A DNA stretch of 64,000 bases, taken from assembly GCF_003258365.1 (NCBI RefSeq), contig NZ_QHKM01000001.1:124001-188000 (forward strand), read 5' to 3'. Source of the stretch: Hymenobacter edaphi. Its GTDB lineage: Bacteria; Bacteroidota; Bacteroidia; Cytophagales; Hymenobacteraceae. Shown here one piece after another: positions 1 through 7,907 of this stretch. Both the position numbers and the translations under genes were made by a program. Below the pieces are notes generated by a model, which made no database searches, was not told the origin of the DNA, and saw nothing but the letters and a program-made list of their open reading frames with translations. Numbering within the stretch: position 1 is the first letter of the stretch; each line of letters opens with the position of its first letter.

Positions 1-897
1 GGCAACGAATTCGCCGGCTTCTTCGCCGACGAGCCCATTCCCGGCGGCCTGCGCCCCCTGGTGCGCGGCCGGCTGGCCGACCTGAAGGACTACTGCCAGC
101 GCAGCCAGGTCGACGAAATCTACTTCTCGCTGCCCCTGGACCGGCGCGACCTGATCGAGGACTTCTCGCAGTTTGCCGACCAGCACTTCCTCTCGTTCCG
201 CATCGTGCCCGATTTCAGCGGCACCGTGCGCAAGGACGTGAACGTGTACTTCTACGACCACCTACCCATTCTCACCATCCGGCACGCGCCGCTGGGCATC
301 CGCACCAACCAGGTCCTGAAGCGCCTGTTCGACATCGGCTTCTCGCTGACGGTCATCCTCACCGTCTTTCCCTTCCTGCTGCCCGTCCTGGCCCTGATCA
401 TCAAGCTGGACTCGCCGGGGCCGGTGTTTTTCAAGCAGATGCGGCCGGGCAAGCGCAACCAGCTGTTCCCGTGCTTCAAGCTGCGCACCATGCGCACCGA
501 CCACGGCCGCGCCGAGCTGCAGGCTACCAAGAACGACGTGCGCATCACCCGCGTGGGGGCCTACCTGCGCAAGTACAACCTCGACGAGCTGCCGCAGTTC
601 TTCAACGTGCTGCTGGGCCATATGTCGGTGGTGGGGCCGCGGCCCAACATGATTTCGCAGCTGGAAGAGTACTCCAAGCACATCAGCCAGTACCAGCTGC
701 GCCACGCCGTGCCGCCCGGCATCACCGGCTACGCCCAGGTCAACGGCTACCGCGGCGAAACCCGCGAGGCCGGCACCATGGAAAAGCGCGTGGAATACGA
801 CCTGAAATACATGGAAAACTGGTCGTTCGGCCTCGATATGAAAATCATCGGCCAGACCGTGTGGAACATGGTCCGCGGCGAGAAAAATGCCTACTAA
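1..897 (+). CDS. Undecaprenyl-phosphate sugar-1-phosphate transferase, 5' end outside window
   Basis: Initiating membrane transferase that moves a hexose-1-phosphate onto undecaprenyl phosphate to start repeat-unit assembly at the inner membrane. The frame is open from base 1, so the gene begins upstream; 298 residues are visible. Visible residues 1-100 look like the end of the CoA-binding-like N-terminal region of WcaJ-type enzymes. A hydrophobic segment lies near 112-132, followed by the catalytic bacterial sugar transferase domain with SPGPVFFKQ, KLRTM, LDELPQFFNVL, VGPRP and PPGITGYAQV. It ends in a short AY tail at a TAA. It is followed by a 227-bp gap with an inverted-repeat element. 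The donor sugar (glucose, galactose or other) cannot be told from motifs. Confidence 0.93.
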   Translation, partial: GNEFAGFFADEPIPGGLRPLVRGRLADLKDYCQRSQVDEIYFSLPLDRRDLIEDFSQFADQHFLSFRIVPDFSGTVRKDVNVYFYDHLPILTIRHAPLGIRTNQVLKRLFDIGFSLTVILTVFPFLLPVLALIIKLDSPGPVFFKQMRPGKRNQLFPCFKLRTMRTDHGRAELQATKNDVRITRVGAYLRKYNLDELPQFFNVLLGHMSVVGPRPNMISQLEEYSKHISQYQLRHAVPPGITGYAQVNGYRGETREAGTMEKRVEYDLKYMENWSFGLDMKIIGQTVWNMVRGEKNAY

Positions 898-899
898 GC

Positions 900-1001
900 G
901 GTGAGTTGGTGAGATAGTGAAATAGTGAGTTTTACGTTCAAAAAGCTGACGCTGCGCAGTCAGAACGACACTCGCCATTTCACCACCTCACCACCTCACC
1001 G
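900..1001 (+). repeat. Intercistronic inverted-repeat element, copy a
   Basis: The left arm is built of GGTGAGNT-like units (900-930) and the right arm of CTCACC/TTTCACC units (970-1000). The arms pair imperfectly: 18 of 22 positions in the core, more if G-U pairs count. The loop differs from the other copies and lacks their AACATCAAACTCACC tail. It starts three bases after the stop codon of the sugar transferase. See the other copies at 2977, 4205, 21920 and 42123. Confidence 0.7.
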
Positions 1002-1124
1002 AAACGAAACCCCGGAGGTGGACCGGGGTACCAACGTTCTGGCTGATGGCGCTTTCGGGCGTACTGACGTCAGGACGCTGGTCCCCGGCCGCTCCGTTTT
1101 CTTGCCTCCCTTCCCGTCCGAGCC

Positions 1125-1898
1125 GTGCTACCGCGCTACCCCGTTCTCTCGTCCTGGATTTCAACTGGCCCGGCCCCGGCGTTTGTGGATGCCGTGCTGC
1201 GCCTGGGAGCGGCCCGCTCCTCTTCGTACGTCTGTTTTGCCAACGTGCACATGGTGGTGGAAGCCCACCGCCAGCCCGCGTTCGGGCAGGTGGTCAACCG
1301 CGCGGCCCTGGTAGCCCCCGATGGCAGCCCGGTGGCGGCGGCGGTGCGCTGGTTTGGCGGCCCCTCCCAGCCCCGCGTGGCCGGCATGGATGCGCTGCCC
1401 CTGCTGCTGGCCGAAGCCGCGCGGCGCGGGCAGTCGGTGTATTTCTACGGCACCACGCCCGAGGTGCTGGGAGCCATCGAAGCCCGCATCCGGCAGGAGC
1501 TGCCCACGCTGCGCCTGGCCGGCCTGCACGCGCCGCCCTTTCGCCCGCTCACAGCCGAAGAAGATGCCGAGGACGTGGCCCGCATCAACGCCGCCGACCC
1601 CGATTTGCTGTTTGTGGCCCTAGGCTGCCCGCGGCAGGAGCAGTGGATGGCTGCCCACCAGGGCCGCGTGCGGGCCTGCATGCTGGGCGTGGGCCAGGCC
1701 TTTATGACCTACGCCGGGCTGGAAAAGCGCCTGCCCGCCTGGGCCCGCCGCCTGTGGCTGGAATGGGCCTACCGCCTGTGGCTGGAGCCCCGGCGCCTGT
1801 GGCGGCGCTACCTCGTCACCAATTCGCGCTTCGTGTGGCTGCTGCTGGGCCACGCCGCCTCCCAGCTAGGGCGCAAGGAGCCGGATCCGGTGGCTTAG
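1125..1898 (+). CDS. WecG/TagA/CpsF-family glycosyltransferase (GT26)
   Basis: Transfers a sugar from a nucleotide donor to a lipid-linked monosaccharide, the second assembly step after the priming transferase upstream. At 257 residues it has the usual family size. Seen: FANVHMVVEA near residue 38, PDGSPV near 65, YFYGTTPEV near 119, GCPRQEQW near 167, GVGQAF near 188, and the WLEWAYRLWLEP-RR-RRYL end typical of the family. In most relatives the GVG-AF motif is followed by D; here it reads AFMTYAG. The start used is GTG at 1125; no better ATG is evident in the same frame, so the N-terminus is uncertain. Acceptor and donor are unknown. Confidence 0.88.
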   Translation: MLPRYPVLSSWISTGPAPAFVDAVLRLGAARSSSYVCFANVHMVVEAHRQPAFGQVVNRAALVAPDGSPVAAAVRWFGGPSQPRVAGMDALPLLLAEAARRGQSVYFYGTTPEVLGAIEARIRQELPTLRLAGLHAPPFRPLTAEEDAEDVARINAADPDLLFVALGCPRQEQWMAAHQGRVRACMLGVGQAFMTYAGLEKRLPAWARRLWLEWAYRLWLEPRRLWRRYLVTNSRFVWLLLGHAASQLGRKEPDPVA

Positions 1899-2084
1899 CA
1901 GGGGTGTATATAACTATATGTAGCATAATTATACTTTTGAAAATATTTAATGGTATTGATTGTTGATAAATTATAATTAAAAATACCTTTAGTTATAATG
2001 ATCCTGGTAGCCGAAACCTCGCTCCCTGCGTGAAAAGGTTTTCTCAATGCCTTGGCTTTTTCCACCCTTATTTCCTACTGCCCG
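1899..2084. promoter_or_regulatory. AT-rich gap with possible promoter before the CDP-sugar module
   Basis: About 110 bases (1905-2015) are strikingly AT-rich between GC-rich genes. TACTTTTG at 1932-1939 fits the Bacteroidota -7 consensus TAnnTTTG, but I see no TTG at the expected -33 distance. If used, it would give a leader of about 140 nt for the cytidylyltransferase gene at 2085 and start a separate transcript. Confidence in the exact promoter is low; the composition break itself is plain. Confidence 0.4.
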
Positions 2085-2975
2085 ATGAAAGCAGTTCTAC
2101 TCGCCGGGGGCTACGGCACCCGCATCAGCGAAGAAAGCGGCATCCGACCCAAGCCCATGGTCGAAGTGGGTGGCAAGCCCATCCTGTGGCACATCATGAA
2201 GATCTACGCCCACCACGGCATCCGCGACTTCGTGGTGTGCTGCGGCTACAAGGGCCACCTGATCAAGCAGTACTTCGCCGATTACTTTCTGCACAGCGCC
2301 GACGTGACGTTCCGCATGGACCGCAACGAGATGCAGGTGCATCGCCACCACGCCGAGCCCTGGACGGTGACGCTGGTAGATACCGGTCAGGAAACCATGA
2401 CCGGCGGCCGCCTGCGCCGCGTCCGGGAGTACGTGGGCGACGAAACCTTCTGCCTGACCTACGGCGACGGCGTGGGCGACGTGAACATCCGCGAAGCCAT
2501 TCGCTACCACCGGCAGCAGGGCGTGCTGGCCACGCTCACGGCCGTGCGCCAGCCGGGCCGCTTCGGGGTGTTCAACCTCGCGGAAGGCTCCGGCACCGTC
2601 AATTCCTTCACCGAAAAGCCCGAGGGCGGCGAAACGCCCTGGATCAATGGCGGCTTCTTCGTGCTGGAGCCCGGCGTGTTCGATTACCTCGACGGCGACG
2701 ACACGGTGTGGGAAAAAGCCCCGCTGGAGCACCTGGCCACCGCCGGGCAGCTGGCCGCCTACCGCCACCAGGGCTTCTGGCAGCCCATGGATACGCTGCG
2801 CGACCGAAACCTGCTGGAAGAGCTGTGGCAGAGCGGCCAAGCCCGCTGGAAGGTGTGGAGCGACCAGCCCGAACCCGCCCACGAGGACCCCGTGCTGGCC
2901 GAAATTCTGACCTCGCCGGTGCAGGCCCCGAAGGGGCAGCGCGTGGCCGGGCCCACGGTACTACCGATTGACTAG
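2085..2975 (+). CDS. rfbF: Glucose-1-phosphate cytidylyltransferase
   Basis: Makes CDP-glucose from CTP and glucose-1-phosphate in the cytoplasm, the entry to CDP-deoxysugars. The 296-residue protein opens with the nucleotide-binding [18 protein letters not shown], then [43 protein letters not shown] and [14 protein letters not shown], all characteristic of RfbF. RfbF proteins are usually about 257 residues; the extra 35-40 residues form a C-terminal tail of no recognised domain. ATG 2085 is chosen because the conserved N-terminus starts there; the frame is open further upstream. A second, more divergent copy lies at 6331. No obvious rfbG (CDP-glucose 4,6-dehydratase) is adjacent, though the next gene is an SDR that could act on the product. 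Confidence 0.92.
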   Translation: MKAVLLAGGYGTRISEESGIRPKPMVEVGGKPILWHIMKIYAHHGIRDFVVCCGYKGHLIKQYFADYFLHSADVTFRMDRNEMQVHRHHAEPWTVTLVDTGQETMTGGRLRRVREYVGDETFCLTYGDGVGDVNIREAIRYHRQQGVLATLTAVRQPGRFGVFNLAEGSGTVNSFTEKPEGGETPWINGGFFVLEPGVFDYLDGDDTVWEKAPLEHLATAGQLAAYRHQGFWQPMDTLRDRNLLEELWQSGQARWKVWSDQPEPAHEDPVLAEILTSPVQAPKGQRVAGPTVLPID

Positions 2976-2976
2976 C

Positions 2977-3085
2977 GGTGAACTGGTGAGATGGTGAATT
3001 GGTGAGTGTCGTTTTGCCTGCGCACCATGCGCGGTTCGCGCCTCCCAAACATCAAACTCACCATCTCACCATTCCACTATCTCAC
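2977..3085 (+). repeat. Intercistronic inverted-repeat element, copy b
   Basis: Begins one base after the TAG stop of the cytidylyltransferase and ends 15 bases before the next ATG. The left arm is made of GGTGAACT / GGTGAGAT / GGTGAATT units. The right arm is CTCACCATCTCACCATTCCAC, pairing with the left at about 23 of 30 positions. The loop carries the 15-mer AACATCAAACTCACC at 3048-3062, shared exactly with copies at 4276 and 42204. Confidence 0.8.
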
Positions 3086-3100
3086 TTCTTTCTCCACCAC

Positions 3101-4201
3101 ATGAAACGCATCCTGATTACCGGCAACATGGGCTATGTGGGGCCGGGCGTTGTGCGGCGTCTGCGCCAGGCCTTCCCCGGCGCCGAGCTGATCGGTTACG
3201 ACCTGGGCTTCTTTGCCCACTGCCTCACCGGGGCCGACTGCCTGCCCGAAATCCGTCTGGACCGCCAAGTGTTCGGCGACGTGCGCCACCTGCCGCTCGA
3301 TCTGCTTTCGGGCGTCGACGTGGTGGTGAACCTGGCGGCCATCAGCAACGACCCGATGAGCCACGCCTTCGAGGACGTGACGCTGGCCGTAAACCACCGC
3401 GCCGGCATTGAGCTGGCCCGGCGGGCCAAAACGGCGGGCGTGCGCAGCTTCGTGTTTGCCTCCTCGTGCAGCATGTACGGCGCCGGCGCCGACGCCCCGC
3501 GCACCGAATCGGCCGTGCTGAACCCGCTCACGGCCTACGCCCGCAGCAAGGTGCTCAGCGAGCAGGACCTGGCCCCGCTGGCCGACGAGCAGTTCCGCGT
3601 GACCTGCCTGCGCTTTGCCACGGCCTGCGGCTGGAGCGAGCGGCTGCGGCTGGATCTGGTCGTCAACGACTTCGTGGCCGGGGCCGTGGCTACGGGCCAC
3701 ATCAACATCCTCAGCGACGGCACGCCCTGGCGCCCGCTCATCCACGTGCAGGACATGGCCCGCGCCATCGAATGGGCCGTGGAGCGGCCGGCGGCCAACG
3801 GCGGGGCCTTTCTGGCCGTGAACGTGGGCTCCGACAGCTGGAACTACCAGGTGCACGAGCTGGCCGCCGCCGTGGCCGCCGGCGTGCCCGGCACCGAGGT
3901 GACGCTCAACCACGAAGCCCCGCCCGACAAACGCTCGTACCGCGTCGATTTCAGCCTGTTTCGCCGCCTGGCCCCTTTCCACCAGCCCCAGCGCACCCTG
4001 GCCGATACCATCACCGAGCTGCGCGAACAGCTGCTGGACATGGGTTTCCACGACGCCGAGTTCCGGGCCTCCCAGCTTATGCGCCTGCGGGTGCTGACGG
4101 CCCTGCGCGAGGCCGGCCGCCTCAACGACCAGCTGGAGTGGCAGCGCAGCACCGCCGTGGTGCGCCCGCTCGTCACCGCCGACCCGGAGCTCGTGGCCTA
4201 A
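3101..4201 (+). CDS. NAD-dependent epimerase/dehydratase (extended SDR)
   Basis: Short-chain dehydrogenase acting on a nucleotide sugar, probably the CDP-sugar made by the gene before it. The 366-residue protein has the Rossmann motif ITGNMGYVGPGVV (residues 5-17), NLAAISNDP, the serine region FASSCSMYG and the catalytic YARSK pair (YxxxK). It also carries RLDLVVNDFVAGAV and the SDGTPWRPLIHVQDMARAI block common in SDRs of methylated-deoxysugar clusters. ATG 3101 is chosen because MKRILITG is the usual start; the upstream open frame is only the repeat element. The reaction (4,6-dehydration, epimerisation or 4-reduction) is not resolved. Confidence 0.88.
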   Translation: MKRILITGNMGYVGPGVVRRLRQAFPGAELIGYDLGFFAHCLTGADCLPEIRLDRQVFGDVRHLPLDLLSGVDVVVNLAAISNDPMSHAFEDVTLAVNHRAGIELARRAKTAGVRSFVFASSCSMYGAGADAPRTESAVLNPLTAYARSKVLSEQDLAPLADEQFRVTCLRFATACGWSERLRLDLVVNDFVAGAVATGHINILSDGTPWRPLIHVQDMARAIEWAVERPAANGGAFLAVNVGSDSWNYQVHELAAAVAAGVPGTEVTLNHEAPPDKRSYRVDFSLFRRLAPFHQPQRTLADTITELREQLLDMGFHDAEFRASQLMRLRVLTALREAGRLNDQLEWQRSTAVVRPLVTADPELVA

Positions 4202-4204
4202 AGC

Positions 4205-4314
4205 GGCGAACTGGTGAGATAGTGAAATGGTGAGTGCCCTTCTGCCTGCGCCACCCGCGAGGTCCGCGCCACCACAACATCAAACTCACCATCTCACCAT
4301 TTCACTATCTCACC
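4205..4314 (+). repeat. Intercistronic inverted-repeat element, copy c (best-paired copy)
   Basis: Positions 4213-4234 and 4293-4314 form a perfect 22-bp inverted repeat of GGTGAG-type units, so the RNA between the two cistrons should fold into one long hairpin. The 15-mer AACATCAAACTCACC is at 4276-4290. It starts three bases after the preceding stop and ends 12 bases before the next ATG (4327). Confidence 0.85.
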
Positions 4315-4326
4315 ACTTCCACCGCC

Positions 4327-4875
4327 ATGATTTTCACCGAAACCGAACTCGCCGGCGCCTTTATCATCGACGTGGACCGCATGTCCGACGAGCGGGGCTT
4401 CTTTGCCCGCTCCTGGTGCGAAGACGAGTTTGCCGCCCACGGCATCCTCACCCCGCCGGTGCAGGCCAACCTTTCCTCGAACCCCCGGCGCGGCACGCTG
4501 CGCGGCATGCACTACCAGCTGGAGCCCTACGGCGAAACCAAGCTGGTGCGCTGCACCCGCGGCGCCATTTACGACGTCATCGTGGATTTGCGCGAGGAGT
4601 CGCCCACCTACAGCCAGTGGCTGGGCGTGGAGCTGACGGCTGATTCCTTCCGCATGCTGTTCGTGCCGGCGCGCTTCGCCCACGGCTTTATCACGCTGCA
4701 GGACAATACCGACGTGTGCTACCAGGTGTCGGCCAAGTACGCGCCGGGCTACGAGCGGGGCCTGCGCTGGAACGACCCGGCCATCGGCATCGAGTGGCCC
4801 GCCGTGCCCACGCTCATGTCCGATAAAGACCGGCGGCACCCCGATTTCCGGCAGTTGGTGACCCAGTCCTCCTAA
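4327..4875 (+). CDS. dTDP-4-dehydrorhamnose 3,5-epimerase-like protein (RfbC family)
   Basis: Cupin-fold epimerase of 182 residues, the family norm, acting on a 4-keto-6-deoxy nucleotide sugar. Seen: DERGFFARSWCEDEF near residue 22, QANLSSNPRRGTLRGMHYQ (catalytic His in RGMHYQ), KLVRCTRGAIYDVIVDLR, and FVPARFAHGF. The context of CDP-sugar enzymes and no rmlA, rmlB or rmlD nearby suggests that the substrate is a CDP- rather than dTDP-sugar, so I do not assign rfbC. The start is at the conserved MIFTETELAGAFIID; the open frame before it is repeat sequence. Confidence 0.87.
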   Translation: MIFTETELAGAFIIDVDRMSDERGFFARSWCEDEFAAHGILTPPVQANLSSNPRRGTLRGMHYQLEPYGETKLVRCTRGAIYDVIVDLREESPTYSQWLGVELTADSFRMLFVPARFAHGFITLQDNTDVCYQVSAKYAPGYERGLRWNDPAIGIEWPAVPTLMSDKDRRHPDFRQLVTQSS

Positions 4876-4916
4876 ACGGCTTCGCCAGCCAATCCTCCCC
4901 GCAACCAGCGCCTGCC

Positions 4917-6251
4917 ATGTCCGTTTCGCTCCCGTCTGCTTCCGCTGCCCCGGCCCGCCCGGCGCTCCTGGGCAAGGCCCGCCGTCGGCTGACGAGCCCG
5001 GCGCCGGCAGCGGCCACCGAGCCCAGCTGCCGCTTCTGCGGGGCCGCCCTGCACACGACTTTCGTCGACCTGGGCACCTCGCCGCTGTGCGAAGACCTGG
5101 TGCGGCCCGAGCACTTCAACCGCGCCGAGCCGGTGTACCCGCTGCACGCCCGCGTCTGCGGGCAGTGCTTTCTGGTGCAGGTGGGCGACTTCGTGCGGCC
5201 CGAAGACATTTTCCGCGCCGAGTACCCGTACTTCTCCTCGTACTCCACTTCCTGGCTGCAGCACGCCCGCCGCTACACCGACGAGGTGACGGCACGCTTC
5301 GGCATCGGGCCGGCGCAGCGGGTGGTGGAAGTGGCCAGCAACGACGGCTACCTGCTGCAATACTTCCACCAGCGCGGCGTGCCGGTGCTCGGCATCGAGC
5401 CGGCCGGCAACGTGGCCGACGCGGCCCGGGCCCGGGGCATCGAAACCCTCGGCAAGTTTTTCGGGCGCAAGACGGCGCGGCAGGTGGCCCTCAGCCACGG
5501 CCAGGCCGATTTGCTGATCGGCAACAACGTGCTGGCCCACGTGCCCGACATCAACGACTTCGTGGGCGGCCTCCAGATTATGCTCAAGGCCGGGGGCGTC
5601 ATCACCATGGAGTTTCCGCACCTGCTGCGCCTGATCGAGGGCCGGCAGTTCGATACCATCTACCACGAGCACTTCAGCTACCTCTCGCTCCACACCGTGG
5701 AGCGCATCTTCGCCCACCACGGCCTCACCCTCTTCGACGTGCAGGAACTGCCCACCCACGGCGGCTCGCTGCGCATCTTCGCCCGCCACGCGGCCGACGC
5801 CAGCCAGCCGGTGGGCGAGCGGGTAGGGGAGCTGCGCCGCCGCGAAATCGAGGCCGGCGTGTGCACCGAGGCCTTTTACACCGGGTTTGCCGAAACGGTG
5901 AAGCAGGCCAAGCGCGAGCTGCTGCAGTTTCTTATCGGGGCCAAAAACGCGGGCCAGACGGTGGTGGGCTACGGCGCCCCCGGCAAGGGCAACACCCTGC
6001 TCAACTACTGCGGCATCCGCACCGATTTCCTCGACTATACCGTCGACGCCAACCCCCACAAGCACGGGCTGTACCTGCCCGGCACGCGCATCCCGATCTA
6101 CCCGCCCGAGCGCATCCGCCAGACGCGGCCCGATTTCGTGCTCATTCTGCCCTGGAACCTGAGCACCGAAATCCGGCAGCAGATGGCCGATATCCGCGAC
6201 TGGGGCGGCCGCTTCGTGGTGCCCATTCCCGCGGTAACCGTTTTCGACTGA
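4917..6251 (+). CDS. Class I SAM-dependent sugar C-methyltransferase, first paralog
   Basis: Member of the three-part family exemplified by TylC3-type NDP-hexose 3-C-methyltransferases. There is an N-terminal zinc-binding domain (Cys38, Cys41, Cys81, Cys84 in CRFC...CGQC), a central SAM-binding Rossmann domain (VVEVASNDGYLLQYF, NNVLAHVPDI, EFPHLLRL, YHEHFSYLSL) and a C-terminal domain with VVGYGAPGKGNTLLNYCGI. The 444-residue length fits, with a low-complexity N-terminal extension of about 35 residues. It is very similar to the gene at 7908, and the two probably act on related keto-sugars. C-methylation is inferred from the family; the position and sugar are unknown. Confidence 0.88.
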   Translation: MSVSLPSASAAPARPALLGKARRRLTSPAPAAATEPSCRFCGAALHTTFVDLGTSPLCEDLVRPEHFNRAEPVYPLHARVCGQCFLVQVGDFVRPEDIFRAEYPYFSSYSTSWLQHARRYTDEVTARFGIGPAQRVVEVASNDGYLLQYFHQRGVPVLGIEPAGNVADAARARGIETLGKFFGRKTARQVALSHGQADLLIGNNVLAHVPDINDFVGGLQIMLKAGGVITMEFPHLLRLIEGRQFDTIYHEHFSYLSLHTVERIFAHHGLTLFDVQELPTHGGSLRIFARHAADASQPVGERVGELRRREIEAGVCTEAFYTGFAETVKQAKRELLQFLIGAKNAGQTVVGYGAPGKGNTLLNYCGIRTDFLDYTVDANPHKHGLYLPGTRIPIYPPERIRQTRPDFVLILPWNLSTEIRQQMADIRDWGGRFVVPIPAVTVFD

Positions 6252-6330
6252 CCCTCCAGCTACGCTCCGAACACCACCGCCCGAGCTACTGTCCACCGAC
6301 ATTGAGCTTCATCCTCCAACCCCCTTCGTC

Positions 6331-7158
6331 ATGAAAGTTGTGTTGTTCTGCGGCGGTTTTGGAATGCGCCTGCGCGAATACTCTGAATCGACCCCCAAGC
6401 CCATGGTGCCCCTGGGCTACCGGCCCATCCTCTGGCACATCATGCGCTACTACGCTCACTTCGGCCACACCGATTTCATCCTCTGCCTGGGCTACAAGGC
6501 CGACACCATCAAGCAGTACTTCATGAACTACAACGAGTGCCTCTCGAACGACTTCGTGTTTTCGAAGGGCGGTAAGGACGTGAAGCCCCTCAGCACCGAC
6601 ATCGACGACTGGAACATCACCTTTGTGGATACCGGCCTGACGACTTCCATCGGGCAGCGCCTGCTGGCCGTGCGCCACCTGCTGGCCGGGGAGGACATGT
6701 TCCTGGCCAACTACGCCGACGGCCTCTCCGACCTGAACGTGAACGACATGGTGGCCGACATGGCGCGTTCCAACGCCGTGGCCAGCTTCATGGCTTACCA
6801 GCCCACGCAGAGCTTCCACGTCGTTTCGCTGGGCGAAGACTCGCGCGTGGACTACATCAGCCCCATTGCCAAATCCGGGCTGTGGATCAACGCGGGCTAC
6901 TTCGTGCTGCGCTCCGGCATCTTCGACTACATGCGGCCCGGCGAGGAGCTGGTGGAGCAGCCCTTTCAGCGGCTCATTGCCAAGGACCGCCTGCTGGCCC
7001 ACCGGCACCGCGGCTTCTGGGCCGCCATGGATACCTTCAAGGACAAACAAACGCTCGACGAGCTCCACGCCAACGGACCGGCGCCCTGGGAAGTGTGGCG
7101 GCAGCCGGAGGCCCGGGCGAAGCTGCGCAAAGTACCCCCCAAGCTGGCCGTATGCTGA
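6331..7158 (+). CDS. Second glucose-1-phosphate cytidylyltransferase-like protein
   Basis: Sugar nucleotidyltransferase of 275 residues, paralogous to the gene at 2085 but divergent. It has FCGGFGMRLREYSESTPKP in place of the first copy's AGGYGTR, then PILWHIMRYYAHFG, LCLGYKADTIKQYF, NYADGLSDL, LWINAGYFVLRSGIFDYM and FWAAMDTFKD. It keeps the fold and metal-binding aspartates but differs in the glycine loop, so it may prefer another sugar-1-phosphate or nucleotide. The following deacetylase overlaps its stop by 7 bp, indicating translational coupling. Confidence 0.8.
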   Translation: MKVVLFCGGFGMRLREYSESTPKPMVPLGYRPILWHIMRYYAHFGHTDFILCLGYKADTIKQYFMNYNECLSNDFVFSKGGKDVKPLSTDIDDWNITFVDTGLTTSIGQRLLAVRHLLAGEDMFLANYADGLSDLNVNDMVADMARSNAVASFMAYQPTQSFHVVSLGEDSRVDYISPIAKSGLWINAGYFVLRSGIFDYMRPGEELVEQPFQRLIAKDRLLAHRHRGFWAAMDTFKDKQTLDELHANGPAPWEVWRQPEARAKLRKVPPKLAVC

Positions 7159-7814
7159 AGCTGCGCCTCGCCGCGCCCGCCGGAGCCGCCGGCCTGCGCG
7201 TGCTCTGCCTCGGCGCCCACGCCGACGACATCGAGATTGGGGCCGGCGGCACGCTGCTGCGGCTGCTGGCCGAGCAGCAGGTGGCGGCCGTGGCCTGGGT
7301 GGTGTTCAGCAGCACCGCCGAGCGGGCCCGCGAGGCCCACGCCAGCGCCGAGGCCTTCCTGGCCGCCGCCCCGGCCGGCCTGACCCGCGACATCCGCATC
7401 CTGGCCTTTACCGACGGGCTGCTGCCCCAGCTGGTGCCCGATATCAAAGCCGCTTTCGAGCAGCTCAAAGCCTTCACCCCCGACCTGATTTTGACCCACT
7501 ACCGCCACGACCTGCACCAGGACCACCGCCTGCTCTCGGAGCTGACCTGGAACACGTTTCGCAGCCACCTGGTGCTCGAATACGAAATTCCGAAGTACGA
7601 CGGCGACCTGGGCAACCCCGGCTGCTTTGTGGAGCTGCCCGCCGCGGTGCTCGACCGCAAAGTGGAGCTGCTGCTCACGCACTTCCCCTCGCAGGCCGGC
7701 AAGCACTGGTTCGACGCCGAAACGTTTCGGGCCCTGCCCCGGCTGCGGGGCCTGCAGGCCGCCTGCCCGGGCCGGTACGCCGAGGCCTTCTACACCCGCA
7801 AAGTGCTGCTATAA
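7152..7814 (+). CDS. PIG-L family deacetylase
   Basis: Zinc-dependent LmbE/PIG-L-type N-deacetylase of 220 residues, expected to remove an acetyl group from an N-acetylated sugar or sugar nucleotide. Metal-site motifs: LCLGAHADDIEIG near residue 21 (family AHPDDE, here with Ala for Pro) and THYRHDLHQDH near residue 115 (family HxxH). It overlaps the cytidylyltransferase stop (ATG at 7152, TGA at 7156-7158), so coupled translation and a shared substrate are likely. If it works with the aminotransferase at 11863, the pathway handles an amino group; that is inference. Confidence 0.83.
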   Translation: MLKLRLAAPAGAAGLRVLCLGAHADDIEIGAGGTLLRLLAEQQVAAVAWVVFSSTAERAREAHASAEAFLAAAPAGLTRDIRILAFTDGLLPQLVPDIKAAFEQLKAFTPDLILTHYRHDLHQDHRLLSELTWNTFRSHLVLEYEIPKYDGDLGNPGCFVELPAAVLDRKVELLLTHFPSQAGKHWFDAETFRALPRLRGLQAACPGRYAEAFYTRKVLL

Positions 7815-7907
7815 GCTTGACAACCCGCTTAAAACCCTCCTGCTGGCCGCCCTTCGTACGCGGTTGCTTTCCTTCCGACCTCTCCGCCTTTTAACATTAC
7901 CTGAGCC

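Noticed and set aside
4327-4875. rfbC/rmlC of the dTDP-rhamnose pathway
   Set aside because: No rmlA, rmlB or rmlD in the window; neighbours make CDP-sugars, so the gene symbol is not given.
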